A stretch of DNA of 62,600 nucleotides, taken from the NCBI GenBank assembly GCA_905233975.1, contig CAJOGD010000003.1, positions 1 to 62,600 on the forward strand, read 5' to 3'. The position numbers were made by a program, and so were the translations under genes. Positions within the stretch are counted from its first letter, which is position 1. Each line of letters starts with the position of its first letter. The stretch comes from an uncultured Alphaproteobacteria bacterium. GTDB taxonomy: Bacteria; Pseudomonadota; Alphaproteobacteria; Rs-D84. The notes under the pieces are model-generated. The model was not told where the DNA came from and did no database searches. It saw nothing but the letters and a program-made list of their open reading frames with translations. Below, in pieces: positions 22,660 to 31,082 of the stretch.

Positions 22660-25272
22660 ATGGGGGGGAAAGTGACACTAAACGGGCTATCTTTGGCGGC
22701 CGTCGCGCAAAGCCGCGAAAAATATGGTGCAAACACCATGCCTGATCCGCGTGTCAAAACCGCGTGGGATTTCTTGGTCGATGTTTTCCGGGACAAGATA
22801 AATTTAATCTTGTTGATTATGACCGTTATATTTGCGGGGCTTGCAACCGCTGGCTATGGCGATATTACCGAGGCGATTGGTATCGGCGTCGTCCTTTGTG
22901 TTGTTGCGGTTGTAAATGTTATCACGCACCTGCGCAGCCAACATAGTACAATTGAATTACGTCGCCGCGCATCTATGCAGATGTGCAACGTTATCCGCGC
23001 CGGCCATGTTCGGAACATTGATAGTACAGAAATCGTGGTTGGCGATATAGTTTTAATCCAGGCGGGCGAAAGAATTCCGGCGGACGGATACCTGGTTCAT
23101 GGGCATGTTTCCGTTAATAATTCGGTTCTAAATGGCGAAAGCGAAGAAGTGCACAAATCCCCAATTCCAAACTTCAAATATAATCGTACGGCCCCGATAA
23201 CGGCGAACGATTATAACAACGCGAACTATGTCTTTGCAGGGACAACGGTTCATGGCGGCGGCGGTGCAATGTGCGTCACGCGGGTCGGCCCGGGCACCGA
23301 AAATGCCAAGATATTAAAGACCCTGACCGATATCGGCGAAGAAAAAACCGCGTTGCAAATCGGGCTTGATAACCTGGCCGGGCGCATAGGTAGGGTTGGC
23401 GGTGCCTGTGCGGTTGGCGTTGCGATGGTTGTCGTGTTTATGCATTGGTATATTCATGGCTTTGCGAACTTTGGCGACATGGTTTTTATTACCATTCGTG
23501 CGATTGCGCTGGCGCTGACTATATTTGTTGCGGCGGTGCCCGAAGGTCTGCCGTTTATCATTGGAATTATAACCGCCCAAAACGCCCGCAAGATGACACG
23601 TGCCGGAATGTTGGCCAAAAATCCCGCAAAAATCCCAGAGGCCGGCAATATCCAAATCCTTTGCACCGATAAAACCGGCACAATCACATATGGGAAAATG
23701 CAGCCTGTGGCGAATTACACCGGTGACGGCACGAATATCGGCTTTGATCGTGATACCGGTGGCGCGGCAATAAGGCACATGATTCATAACATTGTGCTTA
23801 ATGGGCGTGCGATGTTGGACGCGTCGGGGCAAATCGTTGGCGGCAACAGTACGGAACGCGCATTGTTTGATGCATTAAAACTAAATCACAAAACCGTATC
23901 AACCATCAAACGTCAAAATCCGGTTATGTCCAGAACTTTGTTCACCAGTGCGAACAAGTTTTCCGCCACCACCGTTAAAACCGCGGACGGCCCGCGCACC
24001 TATGTCATGGCGGCGCCGGAAATCATTCTTGCGCACGCAAAGTACTATATAAACGCGCTTGGCGAAACAATGCCGATAAATCGGGCGACGGTCAAACGGA
24101 TTATCACATCGAACGCCCGTCGCGCGATGCGTGTAATTGCAACGGCGTATTACGATGGGGAACATACGCCGGGGAAAATACCAGATACCTTGACCTTTGT
24201 GACGGTTGCCGCATTGCGTGATGATATTCGACCCGGTGTCGCGGATATGGTGTCCGAATTGCACAGGGCGGGTGTGTCGGTCATGATGATAACGGGCGAT
24301 ATTTTGGAAACCGCACGCGTTATTGCGCGCGAAAGCGGAATCTTGGCGGACGCGGACGATATTGCCGTAACCGCAACCGAATTCGACGCCATGCCGGACC
24401 GATATGTTAAACGCATTTTGCCGCGGATACGCGTAATCGCGCGCGCAACGCCACACACTAAATTGCGCCTTGTACAAATTGCCCAGGGGTCGGGCCTTTG
24501 TATCGGCATGTGCGGCGACGGCACAAATGACGCACCGGCGCTAAAGGGTGCGGACGTCGGATACGCCATGGGCGACAGCACCGACGTGTGCAAGGAAGCA
24601 AGCGACATTATAATCACCGACAATAATTTCGTGTCCATTGGCAACAGTATCCTGGTCGGTCGAACATTTATGCACAATGTAACGGGATTTTTACGGTTTC
24701 AATTACCAATAAACTTTATCTTGGTCGCATTGTGCGTCCTGTTTCCGTTTGCGGTGGGCGTGCCCGCATTTGCGGCGGTGCAAATATTGATAATAAACAT
24801 TGTAATCGACAGTTTGAATTCAATGGCCTTTGGGGGCGAACCGGCGCGCATTGAATACATGGCCGAACCGCCCGCGGGCAAGAACGCGCCACTTGTTTCC
24901 GGCGACACAATCGCCGGCGTCGTATGGACAACCGTCGCGGGCATGTTTATATTCGCGCTGACCCTGAGCGAACCGTTTAAATCCATGTTTGGTGACGCGG
25001 CCATTTCGGTACGATTCGCAATGATAGTAATTATTGCGATGCTAAACGGTTTCTGTGTTCGTGTGCGCGGGTTTAATATCTTTGGGGGCCTGTCCAAGAA
25101 TCCAATGTTTATGATAATAACGGCACTGGTGTTCGTTGGCGTGTATCTATGCGTCACATTTGGCGGAAATATATTGAACCTTTACCCATTAAGTGCGCAC
25201 CAATGGGCGGCCACAATTGGATTGTCATTACTTATCATTCCAATAAATTTCATTTATAAAATGTTAAGGTAG
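22660..25272 (+). CDS. P-type calcium-transporting ATPase (PMCA-like, P2B)
   Basis: The 870-aa pump has the phosphorylation site DKTGT (near residue 339), MITGD, the hinge GDGTNDAPALK, the M4 motif VPEGLP and an M6 motif of PMCA type (NIVIDSLNSMAFGGEPA). Ten membrane segments can be placed, four before and six after the catalytic loops. It would export Ca2+ using ATP. The TGES loop reads NGES and the usual KGAPE reads MAAPE, so it is a divergent member. The ATG at 22660 has no clear Shine-Dalgarno; GTG at 22672 is possible. Confidence 0.88.
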   Translation: MGGKVTLNGLSLAAVAQSREKYGANTMPDPRVKTAWDFLVDVFRDKINLILLIMTVIFAGLATAGYGDITEAIGIGVVLCVVAVVNVITHLRSQHSTIELRRRASMQMCNVIRAGHVRNIDSTEIVVGDIVLIQAGERIPADGYLVHGHVSVNNSVLNGESEEVHKSPIPNFKYNRTAPITANDYNNANYVFAGTTVHGGGGAMCVTRVGPGTENAKILKTLTDIGEEKTALQIGLDNLAGRIGRVGGACAVGVAMVVVFMHWYIHGFANFGDMVFITIRAIALALTIFVAAVPEGLPFIIGIITAQNARKMTRAGMLAKNPAKIPEAGNIQILCTDKTGTITYGKMQPVANYTGDGTNIGFDRDTGGAAIRHMIHNIVLNGRAMLDASGQIVGGNSTERALFDALKLNHKTVSTIKRQNPVMSRTLFTSANKFSATTVKTADGPRTYVMAAPEIILAHAKYYINALGETMPINRATVKRIITSNARRAMRVIATAYYDGEHTPGKIPDTLTFVTVAALRDDIRPGVADMVSELHRAGVSVMMITGDILETARVIARESGILADADDIAVTATEFDAMPDRYVKRILPRIRVIARATPHTKLRLVQIAQGSGLCIGMCGDGTNDAPALKGADVGYAMGDSTDVCKEASDIIITDNNFVSIGNSILVGRTFMHNVTGFLRFQLPINFILVALCVLFPFAVGVPAFAAVQILIINIVIDSLNSMAFGGEPARIEYMAEPPAGKNAPLVSGDTIAGVVWTTVAGMFIFALTLSEPFKSMFGDAAISVRFAMIVIIAMLNGFCVRVRGFNIFGGLSKNPMFMIITALVFVGVYLCVTFGGNILNLYPLSAHQWAATIGLSLLIIPINFIYKMLR

Positions 25273-25287
25273 TGGTTAGTACCACTA

Positions 25288-25346
25288 ACACCAAGCCAGG
25301 GCAAAGCCCTGGCGCAGTCGCGCCGAAGCCATTGGCGTAGGCGGAT
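25288..25346. repeat. REP2 dispersed repeat, second copy
   Basis: CCAAGCC, an inverted pair CCAGGGC/GCCCTGG, then CGCAGTCGCGCCG and GGCGGAT match 17806-17864. The hairpin stem differs but stays paired. The motif GTTAGT/ACTAAC flanks it. Confidence 0.7.
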
Positions 25347-25365
25347 AGCCACTTACAATTTTCTC

Positions 25366-25395
25366 TTGATTTATTTTTTCGTTTTCTGATATACT
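25366..25395 (+). promoter_or_regulatory. promoter of the class 2 leader RNA
   Basis: TTGATT (25366-25371), 18 bp, TATACT (25390-25395). The predicted start 25402 is the first paired base of the downstream RNA, the same arrangement as for the three class 1 RNAs. Confidence 0.75.
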
Positions 25396-25401
25396 AATTC
25401 C

Positions 25402-25595
25402 GTCGGCGGGTGTTTCGTCGATGGGGTGTAACGACCCAGTCATAGGTTGTCCATGGGACATAAAAGACTCCAACCAATTCATAGGTTGGAGGGATGCGAA
25501 TAATGCGGGACTTTCGTCCCTTGCAAAATAAGCACACAATCACCTATGAATTGTCGTTAACCTCCAACCACTTGAAGTGTTTTCGGTGGTGTTTT
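25402..25595 (+). ncRNA. class 2 structured leader RNA with competing helices
   Basis: A 7-bp 5' hairpin (25402-25422) is followed by TGTCC/GGACA and GGGAC/GTCCC (25507-25520). The segment 25475-25492 can pair in three ways. Its 3' half closes a perfect 8-bp local hairpin with 25468-25475. It also matches ACCTATGAATTG (25542-25553, 12 bp) and CCTCCAACC (25561-25569, 9 bp). These options exclude each other, as in riboswitches and attenuators. It ends ACCAC/GTGGT plus TTTT (about 25568-25594). REP1 and modular-protein paralogue C follow. It is unlike the class 1 RNAs in sequence. Confidence 0.6.
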
Positions 25596-25610
25596 ACTAG
25601 TGTTAGTGCC

Positions 25611-25746
25611 GTCATTCCGCGGTATCGGGCCCCGCGAAAAACGCGCAGCGTTTTTTGTGGGTGATTTCAAGCGGAATCCCGTCGGGTCGGCAGAGAGTTG
25701 GTTCTCAGGAAAGCCCCGGGAGATCCCGCGTCAAGCGCGGGATGAC
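25611..25746. repeat. REP1 dispersed repeat (about 137 bp)
   Basis: It begins GTCATTCCGCGGTATCGGG and includes an AAAAACGC/GCGTTTTT hairpin, GTGGGTGATTTC, AGCGGAATCCCGTCGG, and a terminal inverted pair around GATCCCGCG/CGCGGGAT. It is nearly identical to the inverted copy at 59252-59390 and related to 27303-27437. It sits between the leader RNA and gene C. Confidence 0.85.
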
Positions 25747-25772
25747 GAGAAAAAAAGAGAAAGGAGAGTCAG

Positions 25773-27302
25773 ATGTTCTTGAAAAAGTTTTTGTTGTTTG
25801 GACTGATTGCGGCAATATTGCCGGCGTTTGCCGAAGAAGCGGCGGACCGCAAAACCGCAACGTCATTGAAATACGTCACGCATGAATTGGAAACGCGACA
25901 AAACAAATTTGGCGCGGATACTAACAAGGCCATGGAATATACCGATTCGGCCGGGGACGTGCAAAAACGCACAGTTAAATCTGATTTGGGCAGCGACACG
26001 TCCGACACGTCATTACCAATGGTTGGTGGTGTGAATACTAAACTTGCCACAAAACAGGACGATATCGCCGCAATCAACGACCATACCGCGGTCACATATA
26101 CCGGGCAAAGCGGCTCAATCGGCGCCAAGGGTATTTACCAAACAACCGAATCGTATGTTGAACAATCGGATAATTTAATCGATGCTAAAACATTTAACGC
26201 GGCACTAAAGAGAGGACTTGATAGTGAATTCCTTTGTTCGGAATATAAACCGGGCACAGACCTGTGTTGGGTCTGGTCAATACATAATACCGGCCCCGTA
26301 AATTTATTTGATAAAAATAATCCGGCTATGCGTTTTGATGGTTATATAACAAATAAACCCGTTGGCCAGGAAACGCAATTGGCACCCTATAATGGTGGCG
26401 ACAAAGTTTTGTTTGTTAAATGCAACCCCAATACAACATATACGGTTTCACGTAAAACGGGCCTAGCACCGGCGTATGACCGAATTCGGGTTTGTTCATT
26501 TAACACCCAAAATGTACCTGTGGCCGAGAATAGATGCATCGTATTGGTTAATGATATGAATGCAACCCAGGTATCGGCGACATTTACCACGCTTGCCGAT
26601 ACGACGTGGTGCGGTATTAATGTTCGTAACTCGGGAACTCCGGGTGCGGATTGGCAAACATACCTTGATAATTTTCAATTTGAATTGGGTGCGAACGCAA
26701 ATGCGTACCAAGATCATATCCCGACCCTTGTTCCGGCGGGCTACACGCCATTGGAGTATATCAAGGCGACAGGGACACAATATATTGATACTGGCATCGC
26801 CATGTCAAATGATGTGGAATTTTCCGGCCGTATGGGAACGATGCAGGGGAATGTGTTGGGCATTGCAGAAGATTCTCAAGGATTGGTTGTATGGCAATCT
26901 GGGGGGCATTTTGATTTTAGGTATATACCGATGGATGGAAGCTCTGAATATACACAAACAACAAATATACCTTATGTTACAAACAAATTGTATAACGTCG
27001 GATTTAATATTAACAAAACGATGTTCACAGTTGATGGCCAAAGTGTGCCCAAAACAAAGGATATAAAAACTGTAAATTATACGATAAGGACGGGCAAGTA
27101 TGATATAACCGCTTCGTTAACTATTTGGAATAATGGTAACAAGGTTCGTGATTTTGTCCCCGCGCGGCAAAACAGTGATAATAAAGTTGGTTTGTATGAT
27201 CGGGTTAATGGTGTGTTTTACCCCAATGCTGCGACCAGTGGTAATGATTTTACCGCCGGACCGGATATTAACAATATAATCTATATCCCCCAGAATCAAT
27301 AA
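25773..27302 (+). CDS. secreted modular protein with LamG-like C-terminus (paralogue C)
   Basis: The 509-aa protein has a signal peptide (MFLKKFLLFGLIAAILPAFA) and the shared N-terminal module to about residue 165. A middle CBM-like domain runs from VNLFDKNNPAMRFDG to DNFQFELGANANAYQ. The C-terminal domain opens PAGYTPLEYIKATGTQYIDTG and closes GPDINNIIYIPQNQ. AAGGAG precedes the ATG. The closing 60 bp are nearly identical at nucleotide level to those of paralogue A, which suggests recent exchange. It is preceded by REP1 and the class 2 RNA. Confidence 0.75.
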   Translation: MFLKKFLLFGLIAAILPAFAEEAADRKTATSLKYVTHELETRQNKFGADTNKAMEYTDSAGDVQKRTVKSDLGSDTSDTSLPMVGGVNTKLATKQDDIAAINDHTAVTYTGQSGSIGAKGIYQTTESYVEQSDNLIDAKTFNAALKRGLDSEFLCSEYKPGTDLCWVWSIHNTGPVNLFDKNNPAMRFDGYITNKPVGQETQLAPYNGGDKVLFVKCNPNTTYTVSRKTGLAPAYDRIRVCSFNTQNVPVAENRCIVLVNDMNATQVSATFTTLADTTWCGINVRNSGTPGADWQTYLDNFQFELGANANAYQDHIPTLVPAGYTPLEYIKATGTQYIDTGIAMSNDVEFSGRMGTMQGNVLGIAEDSQGLVVWQSGGHFDFRYIPMDGSSEYTQTTNIPYVTNKLYNVGFNINKTMFTVDGQSVPKTKDIKTVNYTIRTGKYDITASLTIWNNGNKVRDFVPARQNSDNKVGLYDRVNGVFYPNAATSGNDFTAGPDINNIIYIPQNQ

Positions 27303-27437
27303 CGTCATACCGCGCTATCGGGCCCCGCGCAAAACAAGGTTTTGCGTGGGTGATTTCAGGCGGTATCTCCTAAAGCTTTCCTGAGAATTGGCCCGCAACG
27401 GGCAAGACGGGATTCCGCTTTGCAGCGGAATGACGGG
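27303..27437. repeat. REP1 dispersed repeat, divergent copy
   Basis: It starts at the stop codon of paralogue C with CGTCATACCGCGCTATCGGG. The central AAAACAAGGTTTTG hairpin and GTGGGTGATTTC are recognisable, and it ends with GATTCCGCTTTGCAGCGGAA. The rest of this 305-bp gap carries the rpsD promoter and leader. Confidence 0.8.
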
Positions 27438-27466
27438 TTTGGTTCTAGGCACTAACCACTATTTTC

Positions 27467-27495
27467 TTGCTTTTTCGGAAAAAATGGTTTATTAT
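27467..27495 (+). promoter_or_regulatory. rpsD promoter
   Basis: TTGCTT (27467-27472), 17 bp, TATTAT (27490-27495), giving a leader of about 105 nt before rpsD. Confidence 0.65.
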
Positions 27496-27607
27496 GCGTC
27501 CGCTGAATAGAATCAGAACTGATTAAGCATCGGTGCGTTTTGGTCCCGGCGTGATAAGGTTTCTGTCAAATGTTCGGCACAAATTAAAAAACCAAAAGGA
27601 TTAAATT

Positions 27608-28240
27608 ATGGCAAGAAGTGGGGCAAAACGTAGTACCCGTAAACTTAAAATCGGACGCAGCCTTGGTGTCAATCTGTGGGGCCAGGCGAAATCTCCGTTC
27701 AACAAACGCAAATACAAACCGGGCCAGCATGGACCGACTTCGCGTGGCGGTAATATGACCGACTATGCAAAGCAGATGCGCGCAAAACAGACATTGAAGA
27801 ATTACTATGGTAATATCGGTGAAAAGAAATTCCGCGCGTATTATCTGGAGGCCGACAATATGCGTGGCGATACGCCGGATAACCTTATCGGTTTATTGGA
27901 ACGCCGTTTAGACGCGGTTGTGTATCGTGCAAAGTTTGCGCCAACCGTCTTTTCTGCGCGTCAATTGGTTAGCCATGGGCACATCTATGTCAACGGCAAA
28001 CGCGTGAAAATCGCATCGTACCAGGTTAAACCCGGCGATGTTATTACGGTCAGCGACAAGGCAAAACAAATGCCACTTGTTGTGTTGGCGTTGGAATCTG
28101 GCGAACGCAATACACCGGACTATATCAATGTGGATAGCGCGAATTTCGTCGCGACATTTATACGCGTGCCGGCATTCGCAGATGTTCCGTATCCGGTTCA
28201 AATGTCTCCTGAATTGGTCGTCGAATTTTATTCACGTTAA
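27608..28240 (+). CDS. rpsD: 30S ribosomal protein S4
   Basis: The 210-aa protein is a full-length S4: an N-terminal basic region, [26 protein letters not shown] and the S4 RNA-binding domain ([17 protein letters not shown]). S4 is a primary 16S rRNA binder and in many bacteria a translational autoregulator. AAAAGGA precedes the ATG. Here it is a single gene with its own promoter and terminator, outside the alpha operon, as in other alphaproteobacteria. Confidence 0.96.
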   Translation: MARSGAKRSTRKLKIGRSLGVNLWGQAKSPFNKRKYKPGQHGPTSRGGNMTDYAKQMRAKQTLKNYYGNIGEKKFRAYYLEADNMRGDTPDNLIGLLERRLDAVVYRAKFAPTVFSARQLVSHGHIYVNGKRVKIASYQVKPGDVITVSDKAKQMPLVVLALESGERNTPDYINVDSANFVATFIRVPAFADVPYPVQMSPELVVEFYSR

Positions 28241-28268
28241 GTTCAGAATCATTTGGAAAAATTCAAAA

Positions 28269-28290
28269 ATCCGCCACCCGGCGGATTTTT
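28269..28290 (+). terminator. rpsD terminator
   Basis: ATCCGCC/GGCGGAT (7 bp, loop ACCC) with T5. It is followed by a fragment of the dispersed repeats (CCCGGCGAAAGCCGGG, about 28297-28312). Confidence 0.85.
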
Positions 28291-28400
28291 CGTCATCCCG
28301 GCGAAAGCCGGGACCCCTCCGTTTCTTGGCCGAGATCCGGCTATTGATTTCCCCATAAAAAAAAGTTATAATGACACAAACAAAATACACAGGTTATAAA

Positions 28401-29402
28401 ATGTCTGAATCAAAAATTTTCTTGACGGGAATAAAGCCGACCGGAACGGTGCATTTCGGCAACTATATTGGCGCGTTGCGGCAAATTCGCGATATTTCAC
28501 AAACAAATAAAACGATTGTTTTTGTCGCGGACCTGCACGCACTAAATATTATGCATGACGCGAACGCGGTGCGCGAACACACCTATGAAATTGCCGCGAT
28601 TATTATGTCGATTGGTGTGAATATGGATAATGTCCTGATGTTTCGGCAATCGGATGTGCCGGCGGTTTGTGAATTGTCCACAATACTAACCAACGTCACG
28701 CCAAAGGGTCTGATGGATCGCGCGCATTCGTACAAGGCGGCGGTTGATCGCAATACTGCGGCCGGTGCGGACGCGGACGCCGGTGTGAATATGGGGCTTT
28801 ATACTTACCCGATTTTGATGGCGGCGGACATCTTGCTTTATGGCGCGGATGTTGTGCCTGTTGGCGCGGACCAGAAACAGCATGTGGAATTCGCGCGTGA
28901 TATTGCGGGACACTTTAATACGATTTACGGCGATGTTTTAAAATTACCGGATGCGCAAATTTCGCCGAATGCGGGGATTATACAGGGACTGGACGGCCGG
29001 AAAATGAGCAAGTCTTATGATAACGTCATTCCGCTTATGGCAAATTCGGCGGAATTAAAAAAGAAAATTATGCGCATTATTACCGACAGTAAAACGCCCG
29101 AGGAACCCAAAGACCCAGAAACTTCGACAATATTTGGATTGTATAAACATTTTGCGGACGCGGCGGAAATTGAAAAATTTGCCGAAATGTTTCGTGCGGG
29201 CGGCATGGGATATGGAACGGCGAAAAATATGCTGTATGAAAAAATTGATTCTGTTATTGGACCGATGCGGGAACGCTATGCATACCTGATGAACCATCGC
29301 GAAGAATTGGATGCGGTGTTGGCCGGCGGCGCGGAAATCGCCCGGAAAATTGCCGATAAAACATTGGCGCGCGTGCGTCGTGTCACACTTGGGAAAAAAT
29401 AA
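28401..29402 (+). CDS. trpS: tryptophanyl-tRNA synthetase
   Basis: A 333-aa class I synthetase with the HIGH-type motif TVHFGNY near residue 17 and GRKMSKS near 200, and otherwise typical TrpRS blocks (YPILMAADILLY, GADQKQH). It charges tRNA-Trp. I start at 28401 (MSESKIFLTG), which matches the family length; the ATG at 28371 lies in the AT-rich upstream region. A SIMPLE-domain gene follows after 25 bp. Confidence 0.95.
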   Translation: MSESKIFLTGIKPTGTVHFGNYIGALRQIRDISQTNKTIVFVADLHALNIMHDANAVREHTYEIAAIIMSIGVNMDNVLMFRQSDVPAVCELSTILTNVTPKGLMDRAHSYKAAVDRNTAAGADADAGVNMGLYTYPILMAADILLYGADVVPVGADQKQHVEFARDIAGHFNTIYGDVLKLPDAQISPNAGIIQGLDGRKMSKSYDNVIPLMANSAELKKKIMRIITDSKTPEEPKDPETSTIFGLYKHFADAAEIEKFAEMFRAGGMGYGTAKNMLYEKIDSVIGPMRERYAYLMNHREELDAVLAGGAEIARKIADKTLARVRRVTLGKK

Positions 29403-29427
29403 AATGAAAAAGAAAGGAGAAAGAAAA

Positions 29428-30159
29428 ATGAATAACAAAATACTTGGAATTGCGGTTGCGGCCGTATGTGTCTTGGCGCTTGGGTGGTTTGCAATTGATA
29501 GGTTGGCCGGCCCCCGCACAATCAGTGTCGCCGGCGAATGCCTGGCGTCGGTGCCAAAGGACCGGACGGCGATAACGTTGCGCGTAAGTGTGACGGACAA
29601 AAGCGCGGCGAAATCTATGAAGATTGCGTCGTCCAAAGTTGCGGAAATGAACGCGTTTTTAAAGACATTGGATGTGAAGGTGCAAACCAGTGAATTTAAT
29701 TCATACGAAAAATCCGAATGGAATCATACGAAACAGAAATCTGAATTCGTTGGAATTGAAACAACAATCGCGCTGGACGTGTCGGCGAAAGATATTGATA
29801 CAATCGAAACGGTGCTAAACAAATTCGCGGGCGCCGAAGACGTTTTTGTGACGAACCTGCGCATGTTCACGTCGGCGGAAACAATGAAACCGGTTTTGGA
29901 ATCGTGCCTGGGGACGGCGGTGGAAAACGCGCGTGATCGTGCGAACGGACTTGCCGCGGGCGTTGGACGTCGGGCCGGCAAATTACTTGCGGTGTCGTAT
30001 TCGGACGGCGGTTCATATACCGCGCCAACCGCGAATTTTAGGCTCGCCAAGGCGGAAATGATGGCGGCAACCGCGGACATGGGATATGCCGGCGGCGCAA
30101 TAACGGCCAAGGATACAGATGTTTCTGTGCGCGTTTCCGCAATCTTTGAAATAAAATAA
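29428..30159 (+). CDS. SIMPLE-domain (DUF541) envelope protein
   Basis: The 243-aa protein has an N-terminal signal anchor (ILGIAVAAVCVLALGWFAI) followed by a SIMPLE/DUF541 fold: ISVAGECLASVPKDRTAI, a mid region with QTSEFNSYEKSEW, ARDRANGLAAGVGRRAGKLL and a final VRVSAIFEIK. Such proteins sit in the periplasm or on the outer surface and have no settled function. AAAGGAG precedes the start at 29428. It lies between trpS and the recombinase gene, 2 bp from the latter. Confidence 0.82.
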   Translation: MNNKILGIAVAAVCVLALGWFAIDRLAGPRTISVAGECLASVPKDRTAITLRVSVTDKSAAKSMKIASSKVAEMNAFLKTLDVKVQTSEFNSYEKSEWNHTKQKSEFVGIETTIALDVSAKDIDTIETVLNKFAGAEDVFVTNLRMFTSAETMKPVLESCLGTAVENARDRANGLAAGVGRRAGKLLAVSYSDGGSYTAPTANFRLAKAEMMAATADMGYAGGAITAKDTDVSVRVSAIFEIK

Positions 30160-30161
30160 CT

Positions 30162-31082
30162 ATGCAGGATATAATCGACGAATTTATCGAATACCTGACC
30201 GGGACCAAGAATTATTCAACGCATACGGCGATTGCGTATCGGACGGATATTGCGGATTTTATGGAATTTATGACGCGTTTTTCGGGTGCGGCGCCGACAA
30301 TACGGGACGTGCCAACGATTGATACGCTGGCATTTCGTGCATGGCTTGCCGACCGGCAAAGGCGCGAACTTTCGTTCAAATCAACGGCGCGGGCATTGTC
30401 TTCGGTGCGCGGTCTGTTTAAATATATTGCCAAATATCACGACATAAAAAATGATGCGATTGATTTAATATCTTCGCCAAAAATTCCAAAGAAATTGTCC
30501 AAGGCAATCGAACCTTCGGACGTTGATGATATGCGTGGCGCGATAAATGCGATTGATGAAAACGAACCTTGGGTTGCCGCACGCGATTGGGCGTTGGTGA
30601 CATTGCTGTTCGGTTGCGGTCTTCGTATATCAGAGGCGTTATCTCTTACAAACGGCGACATCGCCGGCGCGCCGGAAAGCATTCGCATAGTGGGCAAGGG
30701 ATCCAAAGAGCGCATCGTGCCGGTACTTCCCGCCGTTCACCGCGCGATTGAAAAATATGTTGCCACTCGGCCGTTCGGAAATGATGCGGCCGACCCATTG
30801 TTCCGCAGTGTTCGCGGGCTGGCCATGTCGGCGCGTATGGCGGAAAAAGTTATTGAAAAAGTGCGTGCGTTTTTACAGTTGCCCGATTATGTGACGCCAC
30901 ACGCATTGCGCCACACATTTGCGACGGCATTGCTTTCCGATGGTGCAGATTTACGCAGCCTGCAAGAATTACTGGGCCATTCGTCGCTTTCCACAACACA
31001 ACTTTATACGCGGGTGAACATGTCCGAAATAATGAATATTTACGAACATTGTCACCCGCTATCCGATGATGCAGGAAATTAG
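30162..31082 (+). CDS. tyrosine recombinase XerC/XerD
   Basis: The 306-aa recombinase has an N-terminal SAM-like DNA-binding domain (TAIAYRTDIADFMEF) and the catalytic set R (CGLRISEALSL), K (GKGSKER), HxxR (HALRHTFAT), H/W position (LGHSSLSTTQ) and Tyr (QLYTRVN). Length and motifs fit the chromosome-dimer resolvases acting at dif with FtsK. I cannot tell XerC from XerD, although the string LGHSSLSTTQLYT is more often seen in XerC. No att-like repeats or phage genes lie near it, so it is probably the housekeeping copy. It overlaps the convergent GH3 gene by 4 bp. Confidence 0.88.
   Translation: MQDIIDEFIEYLTGTKNYSTHTAIAYRTDIADFMEFMTRFSGAAPTIRDVPTIDTLAFRAWLADRQRRELSFKSTARALSSVRGLFKYIAKYHDIKNDAIDLISSPKIPKKLSKAIEPSDVDDMRGAINAIDENEPWVAARDWALVTLLFGCGLRISEALSLTNGDIAGAPESIRIVGKGSKERIVPVLPAVHRAIEKYVATRPFGNDAADPLFRSVRGLAMSARMAEKVIEKVRAFLQLPDYVTPHALRHTFATALLSDGADLRSLQELLGHSSLSTTQLYTRVNMSEIMNIYEHCHPLSDDAGN

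Noticed and set aside
24150..24677. 175-codon minus-strand frame inside the calcium ATPase
   Set aside because: Antisense shadow of a strongly coding region; the plus-strand frame holds the GDGTNDAP and MITGD motifs there.
25441..25570. CRISPR-like repeats (GGTTGGAG and CATAGGT strings)
   Set aside because: The copies are inverted relative to each other and irregularly spaced, so they form RNA helices, not a direct-repeat array.
30162..31082. Phage or island integrase
   Set aside because: The gene has the length and motifs of XerC/XerD, no adjacent tRNA or att repeats, and housekeeping neighbours.
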